In this document: positions 8,179-15,315 of the stretch, piece by piece
Position numbering within the stretch: position 1 is the stretch's first letter
Layout: each line of letters opens with the position of its first letter
Assembly (NCBI GenBank): GCA_002429165.1
Contig: DIYV01000011.1
Span: 25,602 to 44,013 of the forward strand
DNA from: Gallionella sp. UBA6045
GTDB taxonomy: Bacteria > Pseudomonadota > Gammaproteobacteria > Burkholderiales > Gallionellaceae
Direction of reading: 5' to 3'
DNA: 18,412 nucleotides
The notes under the pieces: model-generated
Database searches by the model: none
What the model was told of the DNA's origin: nothing
The model's input: the letters and a program-made list of their open reading frames with translations, nothing else
Program-made: the position numbers and the translations under genes

Positions 8179-8328
8179 GACAGCCAAGAACGACTCTTCT
8201 ATTCTTTCAACCTTGAAGATCACGTTCCCAAGAACCACCTTCTTCGCGGCATCAAGCAGTATCTCGACCTAGGCGATCTCCGCCAACACCTCTCAGAGTT
8301 TTACAGCCACACCGGACGCCCCAACATT
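8179..8328 (+). pseudogene. IS1182-like (IS5/IS1182 group) transposase, N-terminal stub
   Basis: An open stretch (8164-8364, no credible start codon) contains SQERLFYSFNLEDHVPKNHL, then LRGIKQYLDLGDLRQHLSEF and YSHTGRPNI. This is the characteristic beginning of transposases of the IS1182 type, where GRP-S/N-I is normally followed by D-P-E-L-M-I-R-M. Here resemblance ends at about 8328 and the frame closes at 8364. Only about 50 of the usual 430-500 residues remain. It directly adjoins the opposite-strand IS256 fragment. No terminal repeat of this element was found. Confidence 0.78.
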
Positions 8329-8427
8329 AGGCAATGGTTTACGTTGCGCCCGACAACCGGTTGATCTGATAATCTGTTACTTTACAACCGACATGAGTCG
8401 CAACGCATGACCTTTGTTCAAGTCAGA

Positions 8428-10770
8428 TTAGAGTAACTGGTCTTTGAGCGTCTGGCTTTGCGATTTTTCGGGTAGCGCGGCTCGGTGTTCAAGAGGCACG
8501 TTTTCCCTGTAGAAATATTCGAACAAATCACCATTCGGATCCGGCAAGCCTCTATGATTGATACGCAGTGTTACCATGTTATCGGGCTTTGCGTATGTCC
8601 CCATCGGCACGCCTTTTAAAACAGTCCCCATGTAGTCCATCCACATTGGCAAGGCAGCTCTTGCGCCGGTTTCTTTTTCGCCCAGAGTGACCGGGACATC
8701 GAAGCCGATCCAGGAGACGCCCACCACGGTGGACTGGAAGCCGCAGAACCAGGCATCAACGAAGTCGCTGGTGGTGCCGGTCTTGCCTGCCAGATCTGAT
8801 CGCCCAAGCTGCATGGCGCGGCTGGCGGTACCTTGCCGTATGACATCCTGCATCATACTGACCATGGTAAAAGCATTGCGCGCATCTATTACTTGCTCTG
8901 CATTCTCATGGGCCGCGACAGGCTTGGCTTTATACAAGATGACACCCTTGGCATCTTCGATGCGCTGGATAAAATAGGGCATAACGCGGAAGCCACCGTT
9001 GGCGAAAACAGAATAGCCTGCCAGCATTTGCATCGGGGTGACCAAGCCTGCACCCAGCGCCATGGTCAGATAGGGTGGTTGCTTGGCGGCATCGAATCCG
9101 AATTTGGTGATGTAGTCCTGCGCATATAATGGTGTGATGGCTTGCAGGATGCGGATAGAGACCAAATTCTTGGATTTGACGAGTCCTTCCCTCATGCGCA
9201 TTGGCCCTTCAAATTTGCCTTCGTAGTTTTTCGGTTCCCAGGGTTCGCTGCCGGTTTCAGCCGCAGTAAATTGCAGCGGCGCGTCATCGATGAGGGTGGC
9301 GGGAGTAAAACCTTTTTCGAGTGCTGCGGAGTAGATGAACGGCTTGAAGCTGGAACCGGGTTGCCGCCAAGCCTGCGTAATATGGTTGAACTGGTTGCGG
9401 TTAAAGTCGAAGCCACCAACCAAAGCGTAGATGGCGCCATCGCGCGGGCTGGCAGAAACGAACGCGGCTTCTATTTGTGGTAGCTGGGTGATTTGCCATA
9501 TACCGTTTGCATTTTGCTTTACACGAATGATTGAACCCACGCGAATGCGCTGACTTAACGCAGCCTTGACGCTCAGCGAAGGCTGAGCAAATTTCAGACC
9601 TTCTTGACCAATCTCGATAGTTTGCCCGCCCTTGCAGTATGCGCGGACAGCGCTGGGGCTCGCTTGCAGCACGATAGCGGGAATCAGGTCATCGCTGTAG
9701 ATAGCATTCTGCAACGCCGTTTCTAGATATTCATCTCCGGTACCATTGCTCAAGTCGGCGTAATCCTCCGGACCGCGGTAACCATGACGCCGGTCATAGT
9801 CCTGCACACCCTTGCGTACCGCCTTGTAGGCCGCTGCCTGGTCTTTTTGACGAATAGTGGTATAGACCTTGATGCCTTGCGTGTAGGTGTCATCCTGATA
9901 GCGGTCATACACGACCTGTCTAACCATCTCCGCCAAATAATCTGCCTTAACCTGAAATTCCTGATTGCCGTGCTTGGCGATTATGGGCTGCCGCTCCGCG
10001 GCTTCAAATTGCGGGCCATCAATGAAATGAAGTTCATGCATGCGGCGCAGCACATACATCTGGCGCAGCCTGGCACGCTTGGGGTTGACCATGGGATTGT
10101 AGGCGGAGGGGGCCTTGGGCAGGCCTGCCAGCATGGCCATTTCGGCCACGGTGTTCTGGTTGAGGGTCTTGCCAAAATAAGTCCGCGATGCTGCGGCGAA
10201 ACCATAGGAATGCTGGCCGAGGTATATCTGATTGATGTAAAGCTGGAAGATTTCGTCCTTGCTCAGGTGGCGCTCTATTTCCAGCGCGAGAAGCACCTCC
10301 TTGAATTTACGCGTCAGGGTTTTTTCATTGGAGAGGAAGAAATTGCGGGCCACCTGCATGGTGATGGTGCTGGCTCCTTGCTTGGCATCGCCTGAAGTAA
10401 AATCAAAAAATGCTGCGCGCAACATCCCTGAATAGTCCACGGCGCCGTGTTCATAGAAGCGGTCGTCCTCCGCAGCGAGTATGGCTTTCTTCATCAGATC
10501 CGGCACATCGTTTATCTTCACCAGTTCGCGCCGTTCTTCGCCAAATTCGCCGAGCAAAGTACCTTCAGCGCTGTATACGCGCAGAGGAATTTTTGGTTGG
10601 TAATCGGTTAACACCTTCAGTGATGGCAGTGATGGGTAGACCAATATTGCCGCAAACACCAGCAACAGCAACAGGAGGAGAGCGGAAGCAAGCGCAGCGA
10701 GAACCGGGTAAAACCACCAGCGCTGAGCTATTTCCTGAGGAAAGGTAAGAGATATTCTAAGGGAAGTCAT
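8428..10770 (-). CDS. mrcA: Penicillin-binding protein 1A (bifunctional peptidoglycan synthase)
   Basis: A 780-residue class A PBP that polymerises and cross-links peptidoglycan on the outer face of the inner membrane. One N-terminal membrane segment (about 20-45) precedes the GT51 glycosyltransferase domain with EDDRFYEH (101-108, E101 catalytic) and TITMQVARNFFL (135-146). After a middle domain comes the transpeptidase: SSFK (S473 nucleophile, K476), SKN (533-535) and KTGTT (663-667). All active-site motifs are intact and the length is typical of PBP1A in betaproteobacteria. In many proteobacteria the gene lies beside the pilMNOPQ cluster; here it stands alone between an IS graveyard and a 526-bp spacer. 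The symbol is given by family (mrcA/ponA). The ATG at 10770 has no strong ribosome site, but the N-terminus fits the family. Confidence 0.95.
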   Translation of the reverse strand: MTSLRISLTFPQEIAQRWWFYPVLAALASALLLLLLLVFAAILVYPSLPSLKVLTDYQPKIPLRVYSAEGTLLGEFGEERRELVKINDVPDLMKKAILAAEDDRFYEHGAVDYSGMLRAAFFDFTSGDAKQGASTITMQVARNFFLSNEKTLTRKFKEVLLALEIERHLSKDEIFQLYINQIYLGQHSYGFAAASRTYFGKTLNQNTVAEMAMLAGLPKAPSAYNPMVNPKRARLRQMYVLRRMHELHFIDGPQFEAAERQPIIAKHGNQEFQVKADYLAEMVRQVVYDRYQDDTYTQGIKVYTTIRQKDQAAAYKAVRKGVQDYDRRHGYRGPEDYADLSNGTGDEYLETALQNAIYSDDLIPAIVLQASPSAVRAYCKGGQTIEIGQEGLKFAQPSLSVKAALSQRIRVGSIIRVKQNANGIWQITQLPQIEAAFVSASPRDGAIYALVGGFDFNRNQFNHITQAWRQPGSSFKPFIYSAALEKGFTPATLIDDAPLQFTAAETGSEPWEPKNYEGKFEGPMRMREGLVKSKNLVSIRILQAITPLYAQDYITKFGFDAAKQPPYLTMALGAGLVTPMQMLAGYSVFANGGFRVMPYFIQRIEDAKGVILYKAKPVAAHENAEQVIDARNAFTMVSMMQDVIRQGTASRAMQLGRSDLAGKTGTTSDFVDAWFCGFQSTVVGVSWIGFDVPVTLGEKETGARAALPMWMDYMGTVLKGVPMGTYAKPDNMVTLRINHRGLPDPNGDLFEYFYRENVPLEHRAALPEKSQSQTLKDQLL

Positions 10771-11296
10771 ATCAGAAGGTCGTACTAGCGCTGGTCGAGC
10801 AGTTAATCTTCCGCATCCAAATCGGCCTAACGATTTCCACCGAAGGAGACGTGGGACTAACTGGCTTAGGCAACTTTTTTTGTGGGTATATTTTATTTAC
10901 AGTTTGCTACAGCACTGATGCCAGCATACACTAAGACAGGCCGACTGGACGCTTTTGGAAGAGGTCTTCAATTACTGCTCCTCGGCACACACTGGTAAGA
11001 CAAGCCATGGGAAACCAATTTCAATAGCTGCCTGGCCGCTATCGAGCAAAAGATCGAACTTCTGCTATTTGGCACGTTGCAGAACTCCATGTTGCCATAT
11101 TGATTGCTGGAAAGTTGCCAGTCGTGAACGGCTGTTATTGGCCGCATATTGCCCGATCAACATGCTAGTTGCCAGTGTCCGCTATGCAAATGCGGATTCA
11201 ACCGGTCATTGCGATGTTTGTTTTCTCCCGGTCTCTGTGCGACCCATTGCAGTAAGTTGAGATTGCACAAAGCCATTCAACAAGGCCATAGAAAAG
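10771..11296. other. Spacer upstream of PBP1A, no supportable gene
   Basis: About 526 bp. A possible reading frame at 10955-11260 (plus) has no ribosome site and an unconvincing, Cys/Ser/Arg-rich composition, so it is not called. GCCTAA near 10825 and TTAGGC near 10868 form inverted arms with a nested CCAC/GTGG pair, followed by a T7 run, which looks like a weak plus-strand terminator with no gene to serve. The word AGTTGCCAGT occurs twice (near 11114 and 11167). The stretch about 11090-11260 looks like decayed, once-coding or repeat-derived DNA. Confidence 0.5.
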
Positions 11297-12178
11297 CTAA
11301 GGAATAAGAGCTGCGTCCTTCGCCGCCAGGCTTCCAACGGCCGACCAGTCCAGATTATCACCTCCATGAGCGCCCAGTTCGAGAAAGCGATCGCGCAAAA
11401 TGCTGGCGAACGGGAGGGGCACTTTCAGTTCCTCTGCTGCCGCCAGCGTTAGCCGAACATCTTTTTGTCCAAGATGTGCGGCAAATCCAGCAGGCTCAAA
11501 ATGGCGATCAGCAATCAGGGTTCCATAATTCTTATACACAGGAACGTTGAAGAGACTGGAAGTAAGCAGATCGAGATATTGATGCCGATCTACGCCGCCC
11601 TTCTCCACCAGTGCCATGGCTTCGCCAAGCCCCTCGATCACCGCGGCGATCAGGAAATTGCCACTCAGCTTTACCAAATTAGCCTTTTCTGGATCATCAG
11701 ACACAATGAAAGTGCGCTGACCCAGAACGTCGAACAGCGGCTGTACCTTTGCAATGAGGTTTGGCTTGCCTGCGGCGACCATGTAAAGCTTGCCTGCTGC
11801 GGCTGCATCCGGCCTGCCGAATACGGGAGCCGCAATATAGCCTTGTTGTTTTTGGGCGTGAGCCAAGGCAAGCCGCGCCGATAAAGAAACGCTCACCGTG
11901 CTGCAGGAGACATGAATAGCGCCTGGCTTCAAGTTTCCCAAAATTCCGTCAGGCCTGAACACCACATCCTCCAGCGCCACATCATCGGCCAGCATGGTAA
12001 AAACAACATCAGCGGCGCACGTCTCGGCGATATTTTTCGCCCCTTTAGCGCCTTGCGCGACCAAAGGCTGAATACGTTCCGCTGAACGGTTGAAGACGGT
12101 CAGGTCATAACCTGCATGGCAAAGACGGGCGGCCATGCCTGTACCCATACGCCCCAGTCCGATAAATCCTATTTTCAA
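11297..12178 (-). CDS. NAD(P)-dependent beta-hydroxyacid dehydrogenase (3-hydroxyisobutyrate dehydrogenase family)
   Basis: A 293-residue oxidoreductase. It starts MKIGFIGLGRMGTGMAARLC with the Rossmann motif GLGRMG (7-12). It has the substrate-region motif SCSTVS, then AAPVFGRPDAAAAGKL and KLSGNFLIAAVIEG with the presumed catalytic lysine (about K170) and Asn173. The family oxidises 3-hydroxyacids or reduces semialdehydes and glyoxylate; the substrate here is open. Start choice: a TTG at 12178 lies 4 nt after GGAGGG (12183-12188). A TTG four codons further upstream would place that Shine-Dalgarno inside the gene and give an extra MEGI before the conserved start, so the shorter form is preferred. 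It is the second gene of an operon, 29 bp after the zinc alcohol dehydrogenase, suggesting linked handling of alcohols/aldehydes and hydroxyacids. Confidence 0.9.
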   Translation of the reverse strand: MKIGFIGLGRMGTGMAARLCHAGYDLTVFNRSAERIQPLVAQGAKGAKNIAETCAADVVFTMLADDVALEDVVFRPDGILGNLKPGAIHVSCSTVSVSLSARLALAHAQKQQGYIAAPVFGRPDAAAAGKLYMVAAGKPNLIAKVQPLFDVLGQRTFIVSDDPEKANLVKLSGNFLIAAVIEGLGEAMALVEKGGVDRHQYLDLLTSSLFNVPVYKNYGTLIADRHFEPAGFAAHLGQKDVRLTLAAAEELKVPLPFASILRDRFLELGAHGGDNLDWSAVGSLAAKDAALIP

Positions 12179-12182
12179 AATT

Positions 12183-12188
12183 CCCTCC
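12183..12188 (-). promoter_or_regulatory. Shine-Dalgarno that decides a TTG start
   Basis: GGAGGG on the minus strand lies 4 nt before the TTG at 12178. It fixes the start of the dehydrogenase to that TTG and not the one at 12190, with which it overlaps. Confidence 0.7.
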
Positions 12189-12207
12189 AAAATCAGAAGT
12201 CCAATTT

Positions 12208-13254
12208 CTACAAATTCGCCATATCGATAACGAAGCGATATTTCACATCGCTCTTGAGCATCCGCTCATAAGCCGTGTTGATGTATTCCATGGGAATAAC
12301 CTCGATATCCGAGACTAATTTATGTTCCGCACAAAAGTCGAGCATCTCCTGTGTCTCGCGTATCCCGCCGATCAGCGAACCGGCCAATTGGCGGCGCTTG
12401 AAGATGAGGTTGAAAACTCCCGGAGAAGGATGAGGCTCTGCCGGTGCACCCACCAGCGTCATGGTGCCATCCAGTTTGAGCAGTTGCAGGAATGGATCCA
12501 GGTTGTGGGGCGCGGCGACCGTATTCAGGATGAAGCCGAGCTGGTTGGCATGGGCCGCCATTTGTTTGGGGTCTGTTGAAATGCATACCTCGTCTGCACC
12601 CAATCGCTTGCCATCCGCGATCTTGCCGGGAGAGGTGGTAAACAGCACCACATGTGCCCCCATGGCATGCGCGATCTTCACGCCCATATGCCCGAGACCG
12701 CCGAGACCGACGATACCCACTTTTTTTCCGGGCCCGGCCCCCCAATGGCGCAGCGGCGAGTAAGTGGTGATACCCGCGCACAGCAGCGGCGCAACGCTCG
12801 CCAAGTCCTTCTCGTCATGCTGAATGTGCAGCACAAAGGATTCCTTGACGACGATGGCCTGGGAATAGCCGCCAAGGGTATTTTCACCGCCAAAGACCGG
12901 GCCGTTGTATGTCCCGGTAAAACCGTTCTCGCAATATTGCTCCACCCCCTCATTGCAAGAATGACAATGTCCGCAACTATCGACCATGCAACCCACGCCA
13001 GCCAGGTCACCCGGCTTGAACCCCTTGACTTTATTGCCTACAGCTACCACGCGTCCGACAATCTCGTGGCCAGGTACAGAAGGATAAAGGGTATTTTTCC
13101 ATTCGTTGCGTGCCGTATGCAGATCAGAATGACAAACGCCGCAATAGAGTATTTCAATCTGTACATCTTCGGGGCCGGGGTCACGGCGCTGAATTTCAAA
13201 GGGCACCAGTAGACTAGAAGCACTGTGTGCAGCATAAGCTTTGCTTTTTACCAT
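12208..13254 (-). CDS. Zinc-dependent NAD(P) alcohol dehydrogenase (cinnamyl-alcohol-dehydrogenase-like)
   Basis: A 348-residue medium-chain dehydrogenase that interconverts primary alcohols and aldehydes. Catalytic zinc ligands are visible: C41 in GVCHSDLH, H63-E64 in PGHEIVG and C159 in LLCAGITTYSPL. The structural zinc site is C94, C97, C100 and C108. The cofactor-binding motif is GLGGLGHMG (183-191). Overall it resembles the YahK/CAD group of broad-specificity, usually NADPH-preferring aldehyde reductases; that preference is family knowledge and is not shown by the sequence. Start: ATG 13254 with AGGAGA about 8 nt upstream. It is the first gene of a two-gene operon with the downstream beta-hydroxyacid dehydrogenase. 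All zinc and cofactor residues are present, so it should be active. Confidence 0.94.
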   Translation of the reverse strand: MVKSKAYAAHSASSLLVPFEIQRRDPGPEDVQIEILYCGVCHSDLHTARNEWKNTLYPSVPGHEIVGRVVAVGNKVKGFKPGDLAGVGCMVDSCGHCHSCNEGVEQYCENGFTGTYNGPVFGGENTLGGYSQAIVVKESFVLHIQHDEKDLASVAPLLCAGITTYSPLRHWGAGPGKKVGIVGLGGLGHMGVKIAHAMGAHVVLFTTSPGKIADGKRLGADEVCISTDPKQMAAHANQLGFILNTVAAPHNLDPFLQLLKLDGTMTLVGAPAEPHPSPGVFNLIFKRRQLAGSLIGGIRETQEMLDFCAEHKLVSDIEVIPMEYINTAYERMLKSDVKYRFVIDMANL

Positions 13255-13436
13255 AACGATTTTCTCCTGTTGGACATGGTGTTGCTATACAAATTTTGGA
13301 TCAACTGGTTGATGTCATTCCGACGGACAGAATAATGAAGCTATCTGGAGAGAGGGATGTGGGGTACCGTACGATATGAAAATAAACTCATATTGGACCA
13401 ATCCGTAACTAAACCTATCGCATAGTATGCCTTAAT

Positions 13437-13460
13437 CGCGAGTTCAAGTTTGAACCCGCG
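13437..13460. repeat. Near-perfect 24-bp palindrome upstream of the alcohol dehydrogenase operon
   Basis: Left arm CGCGAGTTCAA (13437-13447), centre GT, right arm TTGAACCCGCG (13450-13460); ten of eleven positions pair. It lies about 180 bp upstream of the alcohol dehydrogenase start and just beyond the end of the small minus-strand ORF. No T-run follows on either strand, so an operator for a dimeric regulator is more likely than an intrinsic terminator. Which gene it would control is unknown. Confidence 0.6.
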
Positions 13461-13487
13461 AAATTCTATAAACCATATCAATAAGTT

Positions 13488-13744
13488 TTATCTATAACGT
13501 GGTTCAACAGTATGCACTTCAAACCGGTCGACTGCGGGCTGGAGACCGACACCCCCCACGAATGGAATGACAACCTCGACTGGCAGCCTGGCACCGAGCT
13601 GAACCACAGAATGACAAAACTCGACGTCCGCAAGTATCAGGTTGCCACTGTTAAAATCAAACGAGCGCTTATAGCAATAGCCATCATGCTGCACTTTTTC
13701 CACTTGGTAGTTGAAAACGGCATTAATAAAAAATTAACTTGCAT
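13488..13744 (-). pseudogene. Unrecognised small gene, apparently frameshifted at an A6/T6 run
   Basis: An ATG at 13744 follows AGGGG (13749-13753) and begins MQVNF. In that frame the reading ends after 35 residues. Adding one T in the T6 run (plus-strand A6, 13728-13733) would give MQVNFFINAVFNYQVEKVQH and continue for 85 residues through SGNLILADVEFCHSVVQLGA and VEVVIPFVGGVGLQP to the stop at 13488. Without that change only a start-poor 71-residue frame from a GTG at 13703 exists. No family is recognised. Base composition is higher in GC than the surrounding spacer, and the last 50 residues look protein-like. It is divergent from the cytochrome c peroxidase. It may be a real gene with a slip at a homopolymer (mutation or sequencing error), or a relic. 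An opposing plus-strand ORF (13512-13772) lacks a ribosome site. Confidence 0.35.
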
Positions 13745-13759
13745 AATTCCCCTAAAAAA

Positions 13760-13773
13760 ATTATGGTCATAAT
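13760..13773. promoter_or_regulatory. ATTATG-GT-CATAAT palindrome in the divergent region before the peroxidase
   Basis: Perfect 6-bp arms around GT, placed 45 bp before the peroxidase ATG and 16 bp before the small ORF's ATG. The arms also resemble -10 hexamers on both strands. It could be an operator or simply the overlapping -10 elements of two divergent promoters. It does not match the Fnr consensus (TTGAT-N4-ATCAA). Confidence 0.4.
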
Positions 13774-13818
13774 GTATTTTTTAAAGCCAATTTTTACTTT
13801 AACTGAGAAGAAAAAATT

Positions 13819-14838
13819 ATGAAAATACGAATAATTACAGCCGTCCTCCTGGTGGCCTGCGTCTCCACCGCTCGGGCAGCTACTGACGAGCCAATCCAGC
13901 CGATCCAGCTGGTCAAGGAGATCAATCTGGCAAAGGCCGATTTAGGCAAGCAACTCTTCTTCGACGGACGCTTATCGCGGTCCGGCATCCTCTCGTGCGC
14001 TACCTGCCACAATCTGGCCCAGGCCGGTGTCGACAACCTGCAATATTCGGTAGGTGATCGCTGGAAACTGGACGATATCAATACCCCGACGGTATACAAC
14101 TCCAGCCTGAATTTTGTGCAGTTCTGGGACGGCCGCGCATCGGATCTCCAAGCACAGGCTGGCGGCCCCATAGGAAATCCTGTGGAAATGGGCGGCTTCA
14201 CCCATGTGATAGTGACCGATGTTCTGAAAACGATGCCAGGCTACGTCACCGAGTTCAATGAGGTGTACGGTACCAACGATATCTCCTTCGACGAGGTGAC
14301 CGGCGCGATTGCAGAGTTCGAGAAGACGTTGAAGACCCCAAACGGGCGTTTCGACCACTGGCTGCGCGGAGACAAGAATGCCATTGATGCCCAGGAACTG
14401 GCCGGTTACCAGTTGTTCAAGTCGATCGGTTGTAGCGCCTGCCATAACGGCGAGGGTGTCGGCGGCAACTCGTTCCAGAAACTTGGTGTGTTCGCGCCCT
14501 ACAAGACCAACAACCCGGCAGAGGGCCGCTATGACGTCACCAAGAAGGACAAGGATCGGATGACGTTCAAGGTGCCGATGCTGCGCAATGTGGCGTTGAC
14601 CTATCCGTACTTCCACGACGGCGCGGCCAGGACCCTGCACGATGCCGTGGAGACTATGGGGCGAATCCAGCTGGGCAGGAAGCTCACGCCGAAGGAGAAC
14701 GGTGAGATCGTCGCCTTCCTCAAGACTCTGACCGGCGAGTTTCCGAGCATCGTATTGCCGCAGCTACCGGCGGGCAGTGACGCAACTCCGTTGTCTCAGC
14801 CTTTCGCCGGAACACCGGAGGCACACCATTTCCAATAA
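13819..14838 (+). CDS. Periplasmic di-heme cytochrome c peroxidase
   Basis: A 339-residue secreted protein that reduces hydrogen peroxide to water with electrons from cytochrome c or a similar donor. The signal peptide is MKIRIITAVLLVACVSTARA, with cleavage likely after ARA. Two c-type heme sites are present: CATCH (60-64, low-potential peroxidatic heme) and CSACH (205-209, high-potential electron-transfer heme). M254 in FKVPMLRNVALTYPYFHDG is the expected distal ligand of the second heme. FFDGRLS and QFWDGRASDL (with W103) are family landmarks. Length and motif order match the bacterial CCP/MauG superfamily; the Met ligand favours a true peroxidase over MauG, which has Tyr there. The ribosome site is GAGAAG, 8 nt before the ATG. 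It appears to be a single-gene transcript ending at a strong terminator. Confidence 0.95.
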   Translation: MKIRIITAVLLVACVSTARAATDEPIQPIQLVKEINLAKADLGKQLFFDGRLSRSGILSCATCHNLAQAGVDNLQYSVGDRWKLDDINTPTVYNSSLNFVQFWDGRASDLQAQAGGPIGNPVEMGGFTHVIVTDVLKTMPGYVTEFNEVYGTNDISFDEVTGAIAEFEKTLKTPNGRFDHWLRGDKNAIDAQELAGYQLFKSIGCSACHNGEGVGGNSFQKLGVFAPYKTNNPAEGRYDVTKKDKDRMTFKVPMLRNVALTYPYFHDGAARTLHDAVETMGRIQLGRKLTPKENGEIVAFLKTLTGEFPSIVLPQLPAGSDATPLSQPFAGTPEAHHFQ

Positions 14839-14883
14839 CACGTTTTGATGTGTGACCAGGTAAAGCCCGGCCATAGACGCAAG

Positions 14884-14914
14884 CCCCTCTTAAATCGTGT
14901 TGATTTTTAAGGGG
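14884..14914 (+). repeat. Imperfect hairpin between the peroxidase stop and its terminator
   Basis: CCCCT (14884-14888) pairs with AGGGG (14910-14914), and the flanking A/T bases pair only imperfectly. No T-run follows, so it is not a terminator by itself. It may stabilise the 3' end of the transcript. Confidence 0.35.
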
Positions 14915-14929
14915 TGATTTGATGCTAGT

Positions 14930-14965
14930 AAATACCCTGTTAGGAGACTAGCAGGGTATTTTTTT
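14930..14965 (+). terminator. Rho-independent terminator of the cytochrome c peroxidase gene
   Basis: Perfect 10-bp arms AAATACCCTG (14930-14939) and CAGGGTATTT (14952-14961) enclose a 12-nt loop, and the run of seven T (14959-14965) forms the tail. It lies about 90 bp after the peroxidase stop on the same strand. Confidence 0.88.
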
Positions 14966-15315
14966 GAGATCAGCTAAGGATGGGAGAATCACGAACGGCG
15001 GCTTGGGAGATGTAAAACAGACATGGAGGTTAGCGACTGCAAACAGTCCGTTCTCGACCCGTATGAGTCAGTCTAGTTTGTGATTAGGTCACCCGAAACC
15101 GGACGGTCGTGAAGTTCAGTTACCGACACATTGCGGAATGTGGATATCCTCAGAAGCGGACGGCTAAGCACAAATTTAATATTGAATTTGTGCGGCTAAC
15201 TAGATTTGTCTGGACGTGAGGAATTACCAATACCTCATCGAGCTGAAACTTTAAGGGTGGAGTTCATTATCTTAACAATAAATTCATAAAATCCAATTAT
15301 TTGTGAATCGAGGAC
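14966..15315. other. Spacer downstream of fhs and the peroxidase, no gene seen
   Basis: About 350 bp lying between the ends of two convergent genes. Both strands are rich in stop codons and no domain is recognisable. Apart from the hairpin with flanking direct repeats at 15162-15199 nothing specific is seen. The last 60 bp before the fhs stop are AT-rich, without a clear intrinsic terminator for fhs. Confidence 0.5.
15162..15199. repeat. Perfect 9-bp hairpin bracketed by GGCTAA direct repeats
   Basis: Arms GCACAAATT (15168-15176) and AATTTGTGC (15185-15193) enclose TAATATTG. GGCTAA immediately precedes (15162-15167) and immediately follows (15194-15199) the hairpin. No T-run follows on either strand. 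It could be a small palindromic repeat element that duplicated its target, or an mRNA-end structure for fhs, whose stop lies about 120 bp away. Confidence 0.5.

Noticed and set aside
10820..10882. GCCTAA/TTAGGC inverted arms with a T7 run as a plus-strand terminator
   Set aside because: The loop is about 37 nt and no plus-strand gene precedes it; pairing is too weak for a separate call.
10955..11260. Plus-strand frame of 101 codons in the spacer upstream of PBP1A
   Set aside because: TTG start without a ribosome site, Cys/Ser/Arg-rich content, no similarity recognised; the region looks decayed.
13512..13772. Plus-strand frame of 86 codons before the peroxidase
   Set aside because: No ribosome site before its ATG; it overlaps the better supported minus-strand small ORF.
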